NCBI GenBank assembly: GCA_020633235.1
Contig: JACKEA010000005.1
Location: 496,001-560,000, forward strand
Source of the DNA: Polyangiaceae bacterium
GTDB lineage: Bacteria; Myxococcota_A; Polyangia; Polyangiales; Polyangiaceae
Direction of reading: 5' to 3'
DNA length: 64,000 nucleotides
The notes below the pieces were generated by a model. It saw only the letters and a list, made by a program, of their open reading frames with translations, had not been told where the DNA came from and did no database searches. Both the position numbers and the translations under genes were made by a program. This document shows positions 16,293 to 24,207 of the stretch, piece after piece. Position 1 is the first letter of the stretch. Each line of letters starts with the position of its first letter.

Positions 16293-17483
16293 AAGCAGCG
16301 CGGCGGGGAAGGGCATGACGCGGGCGATGTCGCGCTCGCCCAGGCTCAGGGCGATGAGACGATCCACGCCCAGGGCGTTGCCCCCGGCGTGGGGCATGCC
16401 GCTTTCGAGGGCCGACAAAAAGCGTTCGTCCAGCGGGTAGCTGGGACGGCCGAGACGCTTTCGGAGCGCGCGATCCCGCTCGAAGCGCCGCCGCTGCTCC
16501 CGCGCGTCGGTCAGCTCGCCGAAGCCGTTCGAGAGCTCCACGCCCGCGAGGTACAGCTCGAAGCGCTCGGCAACGGTGGGGTCCGCCGGTGACGGCCGCG
16601 CCAGGGACGCCTGACTCAAGGGGTAGTCGCACAGGAAGACCGGGCGGCGGCGCTCCGCCAAGGCCGGCTCCACGCGGTCCACGAGCAGCTCGAAGAAGCG
16701 ATCCTCGTCGCGCTCGGCGAGGGCCACTGCGTCCGGCTCCTCGGCGAAGCGACGAAAGGCGTCCCGCACCGTCATGCGCTCGAAGGGGCGCCGCACGCTC
16801 ACGCGTCGGCCGGCAACGTCCACGCGCTCTCGGCCCGCGAGCTCCTTCACCACGGCGCACACCACGCGCTCGGTGTCCTGGATGATCGCGTCCTGTCCCG
16901 CAAAGGCGCGATACCACTCGAGCATCATGAACTCGGGCTCGTGCAGCGCGCCCTGTTCTTCGGCGCGGAAGCAGTGGGCCAGCTGGTAGATGCGCGGCAT
17001 GCCGCCCGCGAGCAGGCGCTTCATGTGGTGCTCGGGCGAAGTCGCCAGATAGCCGCCCTCGGCCGTGAGCGCGTCCACGTGCAAGTCTTGGCCGGGCATC
17101 CGCACCCGTAGCGGCACGTCCACCTCGACGAAGCCGCCGCGGCGGAAAACGCCGCGAATCGTCGAGAGGGCGCGGCTCCGGGCTTCGAGGCGTGAGCCCA
17201 CGCCGTCGAGCACCAGGCGCGCCGTCTCCGAGCCCTGACGGATGTCGCCGACGGCGCGCCGCTCGACCAGCACCGCGCTCTCGATCCGCTTGCCCGCGCG
17301 CTCTCCGCGCACCACGACGAGATCGCCCACTCGGGCTTCGCTGTCGTGCGCCAGCGTCACCGAAACGCGCGCCAGCGCGTCACACAGGATCCAGGTGCGC
17401 CCACGCACATCGAGCACGCGCCCGCCGACGGTGATGCGACGTCCCCGCGCTCGGCCGACGTCGCTGGGGCTGTGGATGGCCAC
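16290..17483 (-). CDS. epmA: EpmA/GenX-like lysyl-tRNA-synthetase-related ligase with an N-terminal OB-like region
   Basis: Class II aminoacyl-tRNA-synthetase core: MPRIYQLAHCFRAEEQGALHEPEFMMLEWYRAF is motif 2 and the LEWYR signature of EF-P beta-lysyltransferase (GenX/EpmA). ELSNGFGELTD and GNALGVDRLIALSLG form the second half and motif 3. About 75 N-terminal residues (VGGRVLDVRGRTWILCDAL to VLVERRAV) look like a short OB-fold, which canonical EpmA (about 325 residues) lacks; this protein has 397. The GTG at 17483 lies 1 base after the fliQ stop. Its stop TAG spans the MITE boundary. No efp or epmB in the window, so the substrate is inferred. Confidence 0.78.
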   Translation of the reverse strand: MAIHSPSDVGRARGRRITVGGRVLDVRGRTWILCDALARVSVTLAHDSEARVGDLVVVRGERAGKRIESAVLVERRAVGDIRQGSETARLVLDGVGSRLEARSRALSTIRGVFRRGGFVEVDVPLRVRMPGQDLHVDALTAEGGYLATSPEHHMKRLLAGGMPRIYQLAHCFRAEEQGALHEPEFMMLEWYRAFAGQDAIIQDTERVVCAVVKELAGRERVDVAGRRVSVRRPFERMTVRDAFRRFAEEPDAVALAERDEDRFFELLVDRVEPALAERRRPVFLCDYPLSQASLARPSPADPTVAERFELYLAGVELSNGFGELTDAREQRRRFERDRALRKRLGRPSYPLDERFLSALESGMPHAGGNALGVDRLIALSLGERDIARVMPFPAALL

Positions 17484-17484
17484 G

Positions 17485-17742
17485 TTAGCCGCCGGCGAAC
17501 ACGCGCGCGGCGAAGGAGGCGATCTGCGAGCCCATCCAAGGGCCGGCGATGGCGAGCGCCACGGCCACCACGACCAAGCGCGGGAGGTGGGCGAGGGTGA
17601 TGTCCTGCACCTGCGTGGCCGCCTGGAAGATGGCGACCAGGAGACCGGCAATGGCTGCGATGCCCACGATGGGCAGGGACACCGCGATGGATAACAGCAG
17701 CGCTTCCTGGCCCAGGGCCGACAGGTGCGTGACGGTCGGCAT
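17485..17742 (-). CDS. FliQ/SctS-family type III export apparatus protein (orphan)
   Basis: An 85-residue protein with two membrane helices (about 17-37 and 55-73). The family signature lies between them: FQAATQVQDITLAHLPRLVVV and AIAGPWMGSQI, close to FliQ (QAATQINExTLxFIPK, AGPWM). FliQ/SctS forms part of the export gate with FliP/SctR and FliR/SctT in flagella and type III secretion injectisomes. None of those partners is in the window. The gene is packed 1 base after a lipoprotein gene and 1 base before epmA, so it belongs to a four-gene operon. Confidence 0.85.
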   Translation of the reverse strand: MPTVTHLSALGQEALLLSIAVSLPIVGIAAIAGLLVAIFQAATQVQDITLAHLPRLVVVAVALAIAGPWMGSQIASFAARVFAGG

Positions 17743-17743
17743 C

Positions 17744-18175
17744 TCAGTCTCCGCTCACGTCCGACGCGGCGTCCGACGCCCCCGCCTCGGCATCCGCCTC
17801 GGCATCCGCGCTCGCGTCCGTCCCGGCGTCCGCACCGGAAACGCCGCCGCTGCCCGCCGCGCCGGCTTGCCCCGCGCTGCCCCCCGTGCCGCCGCTTCCC
17901 CCGGACGCCACCGCGGCGTCCACGCTCGGATCCGGATCGAAGGTGCTGACGGCCGGCTGACAGGCGTTGGTGCTCGGCTTCGCCGGTGGCCGCGGGCAGC
18001 ACACCGAGTCTCCCGCCTTCACTTCGAACCCCGCGCGACACACGAGACCCGCCGCGCAGTCATCGTTGCCATTGGCGCGATCGCAGCTCTCGCCCTCTTC
18101 GCTCCGGCCGCAGCCGGTGGCGGCGACGAGTCCGATCGCCAGTGCGCTCGCGAGGGTCCGAAGGGTTCGCCGCAT
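17744..18175 (-). CDS. Cys-containing lipoprotein, paralogue of its upstream neighbour
   Basis: A 143-residue lipoprotein: signal peptide ending GLVAATGCG, then GESCDRANGNDDCAAGLVCRAG and VCCPRPP. This is the same pattern (ESCD/ERCD, N-DDC-GLVC, CCP) as the protein encoded just upstream. The C-terminal half is a low-complexity Gly/Ser/Ala/Asp tail. The N-terminal Cys-rich unit resembles small disulfide knots seen in many myxobacterial surface proteins. No function can be assigned. It ends 1 base before fliQ. Confidence 0.75.
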   Translation of the reverse strand: MRRTLRTLASALAIGLVAATGCGRSEEGESCDRANGNDDCAAGLVCRAGFEVKAGDSVCCPRPPAKPSTNACQPAVSTFDPDPSVDAAVASGGSGGTGGSAGQAGAAGSGGVSGADAGTDASADAEADAEAGASDAASDVSGD

Positions 18176-18183
18176 GGAGGGGC

Positions 18184-18636
18184 TCAGTCCGTGGATGCGT
18201 CCTGAGCGCCCGCGTCGCTTCCGGCGCTGCCGCTCTGGCCCGCCGAGCCGCTCATGCCACCCGAACCGCCTTGGCCCGCTGAGCCACTCGCGCCACCGCC
18301 GCCGCTCGCGCCCGCAGCCCCGGCGCTTCCCGCCGCTCCGGCCGCGCCGCCGCTGCCGCTGTCCGTGCCGCCGTCCGTGCCGCCGGTCCCGGTGGTTCCC
18401 TTGCGGATGCAGCGGTCGTCCGTGTAGCCGTTGGGCGGGCAGCAGCGATCCGTGGAGTTGTCGAGCAGCTCGTCCGAGGGCACGCACACCAGGCCGCTCT
18501 CGCAGTCGTCGTTGCCGCTGTTGTTGAAGTCGCAGCGCTCTCCCTCGCCCTGGCGCGCGCACGCGGAGATGATCAGTGCGGCACCGAGGGGGATGGCCAA
18601 GATGGTGCGGAGGGCACCGCGGGGGCGTCGAAGCAT
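18184..18636 (-). CDS. Cys-containing lipoprotein (paralogue)
   Basis: A 150-residue lipoprotein with signal peptide ending AALIISACA. A small Cys-rich domain follows (GERCDFNNSGNDDCESGLVC, RCCPPNGYTDDRC), then a tail of about 70 Gly/Ala/Ser residues. Together with the next gene it is a tandem duplication, diverged mainly in the tail. It heads the operon lipoprotein-lipoprotein-fliQ-epmA and is divergent from the gene at 18742. Function unknown; probable outer-membrane or periplasmic location. Confidence 0.75.
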   Translation of the reverse strand: MLRRPRGALRTILAIPLGAALIISACARQGEGERCDFNNSGNDDCESGLVCVPSDELLDNSTDRCCPPNGYTDDRCIRKGTTGTGGTDGGTDSGSGGAAGAAGSAGAAGASGGGGASGSAGQGGSGGMSGSAGQSGSAGSDAGAQDASTD

Positions 18637-18741
18637 CGTGCGCGCACGCTAAATCACAAGGGAAACTTCGGCAATAGCCTACTGGGCTGCCAGGCTGGTA
18701 TCCCGCCGTAGGCTGCCGACCGACATGCTACGGTCGCTCCG

Positions 18742-19974
18742 ATGAGCCCGAACGTGGACGAGGGTAGGGCCCTGCTCGACACCCTCCTCGTCGCACTCTG
18801 GGGGGCAAGCTACGCGGAGCGGAGCCAGGTGGCGCCGCCGGCCCCTCCGACCGCAGACCTGTCCATCGGGCTCGACGGAGCGACGCTGCGGATCGCATCG
18901 TCGAGCTGGTCCGAAGAAGGGCACCTGTCGATGGCCCACACGGTCGCCGAGCGCGTTTGGTGGAGGCTGGGCTGGTCGATGCTCCAAGGCAGCCACCCAG
19001 GGAACAGCCAGTTGGCGGTAGATCGAGACAGAAACGCCTTCTACGGTGAGGTCGCTGCATCTCTCGTGGCGGCCGCGTGCGAATGGCCTGAGGCCGAGCG
19101 CTACACGTTGCTGGGCATGCTCCGAGGAGCCGACGCCGACGGCCTGGGCGTGCTCGTCGAGAAGCATGCTTTCGTGCTTCAACCGGACTCGTTCCAGGAA
19201 AACGAAGCGTTCATCGAGGAGCTGTTCGACGGCCGTCGAAAGGCCTCTCGCCTCGCGCTCCTGGATCGCACCGCGGAGCTCAGCCACGATCCTCGAGTAT
19301 TGCGCCGCCTGCGCGTCGTCCTCGAGGCAGCGTACTTGGTGGCTGGATGCCACTGGGAAGATCCCTACGGCGTCTTGCAGCGGAGCGAGCCCCTGCTCGA
19401 GGCCGGCCTCGGGAGCGACGTGCCCGTAGTTCGTGAAGCGGCACGGTTGCTGCTCGACCAGATGGTCCGCTACGCAGTGAACGGAGGGGCCTACGATGTC
19501 GCGCTGCCGCTGTTGGACCGGAGCGTTCTGCTCGGTCCGAACTTCGCGCTGCAGCACTTGCGGCGCTGGCGAGCGCGGTTGGCGATGGGACTGGCGGACG
19601 CGGGGTCCGATTGGTCGGTGTTTGCCGATTCGGTCTCGAAGGTGGCTCAGCTGAGCGGCGATCCAGTGTGGCAGCTTGCCCGCGACGTGATGTGGATCGA
19701 TGGTCACATCGAAGCTGCCCACGCCGCCATCGCGCAGCGCGACGGCTGGCCCACGGCGGAGGTCCGGCGCGGGCGTGCCAAGAAGGCAAAGCCGCCCAAG
19801 AAGTCCGAGGCTCAACGCCACGAAGCACGGCGCGCCCAGCTGCTGCAGGAAGCGGTGGAGCGCGTCAACGAGCTGCCGGATCCCTTCCTGCTGCCCCTTC
19901 AGTTCGAGACGCGCCACGTTCGAGTCCATGGCCGCTCGCAGTTTCAGAGCCTCTTCGATGCACTTTCGTCGTGA
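18742..19974 (+). CDS. Hypothetical helical-repeat protein
   Basis: Unrecognised 410-residue protein, apparently cytoplasmic (no signal peptide or membrane helix). It is predicted helical throughout, with segments spaced like HEAT- or TPR-type repeats (RVLRRLRVVLEAAYLVAG, VVREAARLLLDQMVRYAV, ALQHLRRWRARLAMGLADAG). A Lys-rich charged stretch (RGRAKKAKPPKKSEAQ) precedes the last helix. No catalytic motif. It stands alone between a divergent lipoprotein operon and the convergent pgsA operon, with a palindromic element after its stop. Confidence 0.65.
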   Translation: MSPNVDEGRALLDTLLVALWGASYAERSQVAPPAPPTADLSIGLDGATLRIASSSWSEEGHLSMAHTVAERVWWRLGWSMLQGSHPGNSQLAVDRDRNAFYGEVAASLVAAACEWPEAERYTLLGMLRGADADGLGVLVEKHAFVLQPDSFQENEAFIEELFDGRRKASRLALLDRTAELSHDPRVLRRLRVVLEAAYLVAGCHWEDPYGVLQRSEPLLEAGLGSDVPVVREAARLLLDQMVRYAVNGGAYDVALPLLDRSVLLGPNFALQHLRRWRARLAMGLADAGSDWSVFADSVSKVAQLSGDPVWQLARDVMWIDGHIEAAHAAIAQRDGWPTAEVRRGRAKKAKPPKKSEAQRHEARRAQLLQEAVERVNELPDPFLLPLQFETRHVRVHGRSQFQSLFDALSS

Positions 19975-19981
19975 TCGACGT

Positions 19982-20018
19982 GTCTGGCCGACCTGCTGCG
20001 GTTCCGCGGCGAACCGAC
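19982..20018. repeat. Dispersed palindromic element, type 1
   Basis: Right arm GGTTCCGCGGCGAACCGAC is well conserved; the left arm (GTCTGGCCGACC) is degenerate. It sits between two convergent genes, 7 bases after the plus-strand stop. Confidence 0.55.
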
Positions 20019-20028
20019 AGCCTGGCGC

Positions 20029-20739
20029 TCAGGCATCGGCCGAGGCGTTGCCCCGGCGATCCTTCGCTTCCACGGCTTCGGCGAACAGGCCGACGTACTC
20101 CACGGCGCTGATGATGGAGAACACCAGCGAGACGTAGACGAGCCAGCGGCCGACCACGATCAGATCCACCACGCCGAGGTCGTAGAAGCCCAGACTCAGG
20201 TGATACGGGTAGCCGACGATCAGGGCGACGATGCCGATCATCTGCAGCGCGGTCTTGCTCTTGCCGCCGCCGCCGGCGGCGATCACCACGCCCTCGCTGC
20301 TGGCGATGGAGCGCAGCCCCGTGATGGAGATCTCTCGGGCGAGGAGCAGCACCACCGCCCACTGCGGGATGCGACCCATGGGCACCATCCACACCAGCGT
20401 GGCCATCACGATGAGCTTGTCGGCGAGGGGGTCCATGAATTTGCCGAACACGCTGACCACGTTCATCTTGCGCGCGAGGTAGCCGTCGAGCAGATCCGTG
20501 ATGGCCGCCACGCCATAGGCGATGGCCGCCCAGGCGCAATCTCCCGGAGTGCCGCGCGACAGTAGCCACAGCACCAGCGGAATCATGACGATGCGACCCA
20601 TCGTCAGCAGGTTGGGGAGGTTCCACACGTCCTGCGTCAGAGAGCGGCGGCGCGCGGCGCGCGTCGCGGGATCGACGCTCTTGCGCCGACGAATGCGGCG
20701 CCAGCGTCGCGAAGCCGGAGGTCTGTCCTTGCGCGCCAT
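20029..20739 (-). CDS. pgsA: CDP-diacylglycerol-glycerol-3-phosphate 3-phosphatidyltransferase
   Basis: Makes phosphatidylglycerol phosphate in the inner membrane. The CDP-alcohol phosphotransferase motif DGxxAR-x8-GxxxDPLADK is present as TDLLDGYLARKMNVVSVFGKFMDPLADK. WNLPNLLTMGRI is the typical first-helix motif. Several further membrane helices follow. The N terminus carries a 35-residue Arg/Lys-rich extension and the C terminus a charged tail. It is the last gene of a six-gene minus-strand run, 21 bases after the TPR-AIM24 gene. Confidence 0.92.
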   Translation of the reverse strand: MARKDRPPASRRWRRIRRRKSVDPATRAARRRSLTQDVWNLPNLLTMGRIVMIPLVLWLLSRGTPGDCAWAAIAYGVAAITDLLDGYLARKMNVVSVFGKFMDPLADKLIVMATLVWMVPMGRIPQWAVVLLLAREISITGLRSIASSEGVVIAAGGGGKSKTALQMIGIVALIVGYPYHLSLGFYDLGVVDLIVVGRWLVYVSLVFSIISAVEYVGLFAEAVEAKDRRGNASADA

Positions 20740-20760
20740 GAGCGGAGCGAGATGGTAGTA

Positions 20761-22215
20761 CTACGCGGGGTCGATGAAAACGGCGCCCTGGCCGGAGAAG
20801 GCCACGAATCCGCTGACGTTGGCGGGCGCATTCGCCGGTCGCACCGGCTGGGGCAGGAGGCGACCGGTCCAGCCCACCACGTCGTCCCCGCGGAGCAGCG
20901 CGCCGCCATCGCCGACCTCCACCACGGAGAGCTGCGTCGTGGCTCGGAACAAGAGCGCGCCTTCTCCCGACAGCTGCACCATCGGCACGTGCTCCACCAT
21001 GCCGGTGCTCAGCCGCCCGCTCTCGTGGCGGAGGGCCGAGTCGAAGCCCACGAGGCGGTCCTCGCGCACGTAGAAGAACTCTTTCTCGAGCACCACGGGC
21101 ACCAGCTGCGTCCCTTCGGGGCTGGCGATCATCAGCGAGCCCGTGCCCTCGAGCAGCACCAGCGGCGCACGCAGGCCGCCCAGGGGCTCGTCCGTGTCGC
21201 GACCTCGGCTGCGTCGCCGCAGGGGGTTGCCGCGGAACTCCCCGCGCTCCGGTTCCAGGGCGCGCACCCAATCGAGGCGTACGGCGAAGGCGCCTTCGAC
21301 GCGCACCACGGCTAGCCGCTCCGAGCGCAGACGCAGCCGTTCCGGTGCGGGCACGCGGATGCTGAGGCCCGCGATCAATTCGGCCGGGGCGAACGCAGCG
21401 TGCGGCGGCGGAGCTTCCGTCGGGGCCAACGAAGTCCGCGGTGGGAGGGTCTTGGGAGCGCGGCGCGAAGGTGGCGGCAGCCGCTCTTCGCCGAGCTCCA
21501 CGGCGTGCCAGCGACCGAAGCGCGACAGTGGATCGCTGCCGTCCTCCCGGGCGAAGGGCGACAGCTCTTCTTCGAGCTCTTGGATCGCGTCGGCAGCGGC
21601 CCGGCGCACGGCCTCGCGATTCACACCGCCCTCGCTGGGCTCGGGTTGGGCCAGCTCCGCCACCACCCGCTCCATGCGGCGCGCCATCTGCTCGTGGCCC
21701 GCGCGGTGGAAGGCCTCCAGCGCCTTCTCGAAGTCGTTCATCCGTTCGTACAAAAGGCCCAGGTAGCCCCAGGCGCGGCGGTGGTTCGGGACCCGTCGCG
21801 TGACCTCCTCGAGCACCTCGCGAGCGAGGGTGTTCTGCCCCGTCTTCAGGTAGCAGAGGCCGAGGTTCACGCGCGGGGTGATCTCCGTGGGAACGGCGCG
21901 AACCAGGTCCTCGAAGATGCGAATGGCCCGCGGGTAGAGGCCGAGGCGGAAGTACACGACGGCCAAGAGGCCCTGGCCTGCGGCGTCCTGCGGCTGTAGG
22001 GCGAGGGCGCGCTCGAGCTCTTCTTTCGCCTCACCGACGCAGTTGTCCTGCAGTAGCTCGCTGCCGCGGTACAGATGGTAGAGGAAGTCCTCGCCGTCGA
22101 AGTTGCTCGACGGGCGCTCGGAATCCACGGCCCCCTCGGGCGGAGCTTCCGCCACGCGCTCGGAAACAGCGCGCAAGGAATCGAGCTCCGGGGCAGACTC
22201 CCTCGGACCAGCCAT
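20761..22215 (-). CDS. TPR protein with a C-terminal AIM24-family domain
   Basis: The first 190 residues contain at least four TPR units (for example AKEELERALALQPQDAAGQGLLAVVYFRLG, YPRAIRIFEDLVRAVPTEITPRVNLGLCYLKTG). A Pro-rich charged linker (about 215-275) follows, then a beta-rich domain to the end. It includes VLLEGTGSLMIASPEGTQLVPVVLEKEFFYVREDRLVGFD, which is the AIM24/TIM24-like fold. Bacterial AIM24 proteins have no firm function; the mitochondrial homologue shapes the inner membrane. Neighbours hisA (39 bases upstream) and pgsA (downstream) suggest co-transcription rather than shared function. Confidence 0.72.
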   Translation of the reverse strand: MAGPRESAPELDSLRAVSERVAEAPPEGAVDSERPSSNFDGEDFLYHLYRGSELLQDNCVGEAKEELERALALQPQDAAGQGLLAVVYFRLGLYPRAIRIFEDLVRAVPTEITPRVNLGLCYLKTGQNTLAREVLEEVTRRVPNHRRAWGYLGLLYERMNDFEKALEAFHRAGHEQMARRMERVVAELAQPEPSEGGVNREAVRRAAADAIQELEEELSPFAREDGSDPLSRFGRWHAVELGEERLPPPSRRAPKTLPPRTSLAPTEAPPPHAAFAPAELIAGLSIRVPAPERLRLRSERLAVVRVEGAFAVRLDWVRALEPERGEFRGNPLRRRSRGRDTDEPLGGLRAPLVLLEGTGSLMIASPEGTQLVPVVLEKEFFYVREDRLVGFDSALRHESGRLSTGMVEHVPMVQLSGEGALLFRATTQLSVVEVGDGGALLRGDDVVGWTGRLLPQPVRPANAPANVSGFVAFSGQGAVFIDPA

Positions 22216-22254
22216 TGGCGCACAGCGTAGTTCACTCGACGCTGCGCGACAGGA

Positions 22255-22977
22255 CTATTCCTCCGAGCAGTGCTCCACGGCCTGCGCGAGGGAAAAGCGG
22301 CCCTCGTGCAAGGCGCGGCCGACGATGGCAGCGGCGATGGGCCCGTCGGCCTGCCGCAGCGCGGTCAAGTGCTCGAGACGCCCGACACCACCGCTGGCGA
22401 TCACCGGAAGGGGGGTCGAGCGCGCGAGGCGCGCCGTCTCCGCCACGTTGGGGCCGACCTCCATGCCGTCGCGCTCGATGTCCGTGTACAGCACGCCGGA
22501 AAGGGGCCAGGCAGACAGCTCCTCGACCAGATCGATGGCGGCGATCTCGCTGGTCTTCTCCCAACCGTCCGTCGCGACGCGTCCCGCCCGGGCGTCGACG
22601 GCGACGATCACTCGGTGGGGAAAGCTCGCCGCCGCGCGCTGCACCAGGCCGGGGTCCTTCACCGCCGCGGTCCCGAGCACCACGCGATCGACGCCCAGGG
22701 CAAACGCCTGCTCCACGGCTTCCAGGCTGCGCAGGCCGCCACCGAGCTGCACGCCACTGCCGAAGGCCTGCACGATACGACGGATCACGTCGCCCTGCTC
22801 CGAGTGGCCGGAACGCGCGCCTTCGAGATCCACGACGTGCAACCGTTCCACGTGGGCGCGCCAGCCGCGGGCGATGTCCTCCGGCGCGTCGGGGTAGGTG
22901 GTCACGTCGTCGTAGCTGCCCTTGCGCAGCCGGACGACCTTGCCGGCGATCAGATCGATGGCGGGGATCAGCAGCAT
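22255..22977 (-). CDS. hisA: Phosphoribosylformimino-5-aminoimidazole carboxamide ribotide isomerase
   Basis: Fourth step of histidine synthesis. A 240-residue (beta/alpha)8 barrel: LLIPAIDLIAGKVVRL with the catalytic Asp, HVVDLEGARSG, VQLGGGLRS (phosphate site), YTDIERDGMEVGPN with the second catalytic Asp, and VIASGGVGRLEHL (second phosphate site). The ATG overlaps the hisH stop (ATGA). hisF, normally the partner of hisH, is not in the window. Confidence 0.95.
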   Translation of the reverse strand: MLLIPAIDLIAGKVVRLRKGSYDDVTTYPDAPEDIARGWRAHVERLHVVDLEGARSGHSEQGDVIRRIVQAFGSGVQLGGGLRSLEAVEQAFALGVDRVVLGTAAVKDPGLVQRAAASFPHRVIVAVDARAGRVATDGWEKTSEIAAIDLVEELSAWPLSGVLYTDIERDGMEVGPNVAETARLARSTPLPVIASGGVGRLEHLTALRQADGPIAAAIVGRALHEGRFSLAQAVEHCSEE

Positions 22978-23609
22978 CAGGTGCTCGCGAGGAAGGCCCC
23001 GAGTAACGTCAGGCCCGCGCGCTGGCTCTTCTCGGGGTGAAACTGTACGGCGAAGACGTTGTCCTTGCACACCGCGGCGGTGACCCGATTTTCCCCGTAG
23101 CTGCAGCTGGCGCGAGTGACCGAGGTGTCCTTCGGCACCGCGTGGAAGGAATGGACGAAGTAGAAGAAGGTGCCCTCGCCGCCGGCCTCCGCAAGCCACG
23201 GATGTGCCGGTTCGCCCAGCTCGAGGGGATTCCAGCCCATGTGGGGGATCTTCACTCCCGTGGGGTCCAGCCGCTCCACGCTGCCGGCAATGACGCCCAG
23301 GCCGTGCTCACCGGGAGCTTCCGCGCTGCTCTCGAACAAGACCTGCAGACCCAGGCAGATACCGAAGTAGGGAGTGCCGCGACCAATGGCTTCTTCGAGC
23401 GCGCTCCGCAGGCCACCCGAGAGGGCCCGGGCGCAGTCGCGAAACCCACCCTGGCCCGGCACCACGATGCGATCGGCTCGCCGTACCTGCTCCGGATCCG
23501 ACGCGCGGACCACCGCGACCGAAAGGCCGCGCTCGCTGGCGGCGGCGGCGAGGGCCTTCTCCACCGAGCGCAGGTTGCCGAGGCCGGTGTCGACGACGAC
23601 GACGGCCAC
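22977..23609 (-). CDS. hisH: Imidazole glycerol phosphate synthase, glutaminase subunit
   Basis: Supplies ammonia from glutamine to HisF. The GTG at 23609 lies 4 bases after the hisB stop and gives VAVVVVDTGLGNLRSVEKAL, the normal N terminus. The class I amidotransferase triad is visible: Cys in FGICLGLQVLFE, His and Glu in FAVQFHPEKS. VVPGQGGFRDC forms the oxyanion strand. 210 residues, the usual length. The stop codon overlaps hisA by 4 bases. The HisF partner must be encoded elsewhere. Confidence 0.95.
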   Translation of the reverse strand: MAVVVVDTGLGNLRSVEKALAAAASERGLSVAVVRASDPEQVRRADRIVVPGQGGFRDCARALSGGLRSALEEAIGRGTPYFGICLGLQVLFESSAEAPGEHGLGVIAGSVERLDPTGVKIPHMGWNPLELGEPAHPWLAEAGGEGTFFYFVHSFHAVPKDTSVTRASCSYGENRVTAAVCKDNVFAVQFHPEKSQRAGLTLLGAFLAST

Positions 23610-23613
23610 GGCC

Positions 23614-24207
23614 TTAGACCAGGATCCCTTTGGTGGAGGGCACGCCGGGCGCGCGAGGGTCGAGCTCGAGCGCCGCACGCAGCGCCCGGGCGAAGGACTT
23701 GAAGCAGATCTCCACGATGTGATGGAGGTTCTCGCCCTCGTGCAGGACCACGTGCAGGTTCGCCTGAGCGGAGCGAGCGAAGGCCTCGAAGAACACCGGG
23801 GCGAGCTCGACGTCCCAGGTGCCGATCTTCGCCTTGGGCAGCGGCACCCGCCAGACGAAGAAGGGGCGACCGGACAGATCCAGGGTGGAGGTGACCCGCG
23901 CTTCGTCCATGGGCAGCGTGGCCCAGCCGTAACGCCGGATCCCTTGGGCACTGCCGAGCGCGTCCAGCACGGCCTTGCCCAGCACGATGCCCACGTCCTC
24001 CGTGGTGTGGTGGCCGTCGATCTCCACGTCTCCCCGGGCGTGGACGTCCAGATCGATGGCGCCGTGGCGCGCGATCTGCTCCAGCATGTGGGACAGGAAG
24101 GGTAGGGGTGTGTCGATCGAGCTCTGGCCGGTGCCGTCCAGATCCACGCTGATCCGGATGTCGGTCTCGCGGGTCTTCCGCTCCACCGCGGCGCGGCGAG
24201 GGTTCAC
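23614..24207 (-). CDS. hisB: Imidazoleglycerol-phosphate dehydratase
   Basis: Sixth step of histidine synthesis. The GTG at 24207 overlaps the preceding gene's stop (GTGA). The 197-residue sequence shows FLSHMLEQIARHG, DVEIDGHHTTEDVGIVLG with the first Mn-binding His/Glu cluster, RRYGWATLPMDEA, SGRPFF, and GENLHHIVEICFKSFARALR with the second cluster. It is the monofunctional type, without a histidinol-phosphatase domain. Confidence 0.95.
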   Translation of the reverse strand: MNPRRAAVERKTRETDIRISVDLDGTGQSSIDTPLPFLSHMLEQIARHGAIDLDVHARGDVEIDGHHTTEDVGIVLGKAVLDALGSAQGIRRYGWATLPMDEARVTSTLDLSGRPFFVWRVPLPKAKIGTWDVELAPVFFEAFARSAQANLHVVLHEGENLHHIVEICFKSFARALRAALELDPRAPGVPSTKGILV

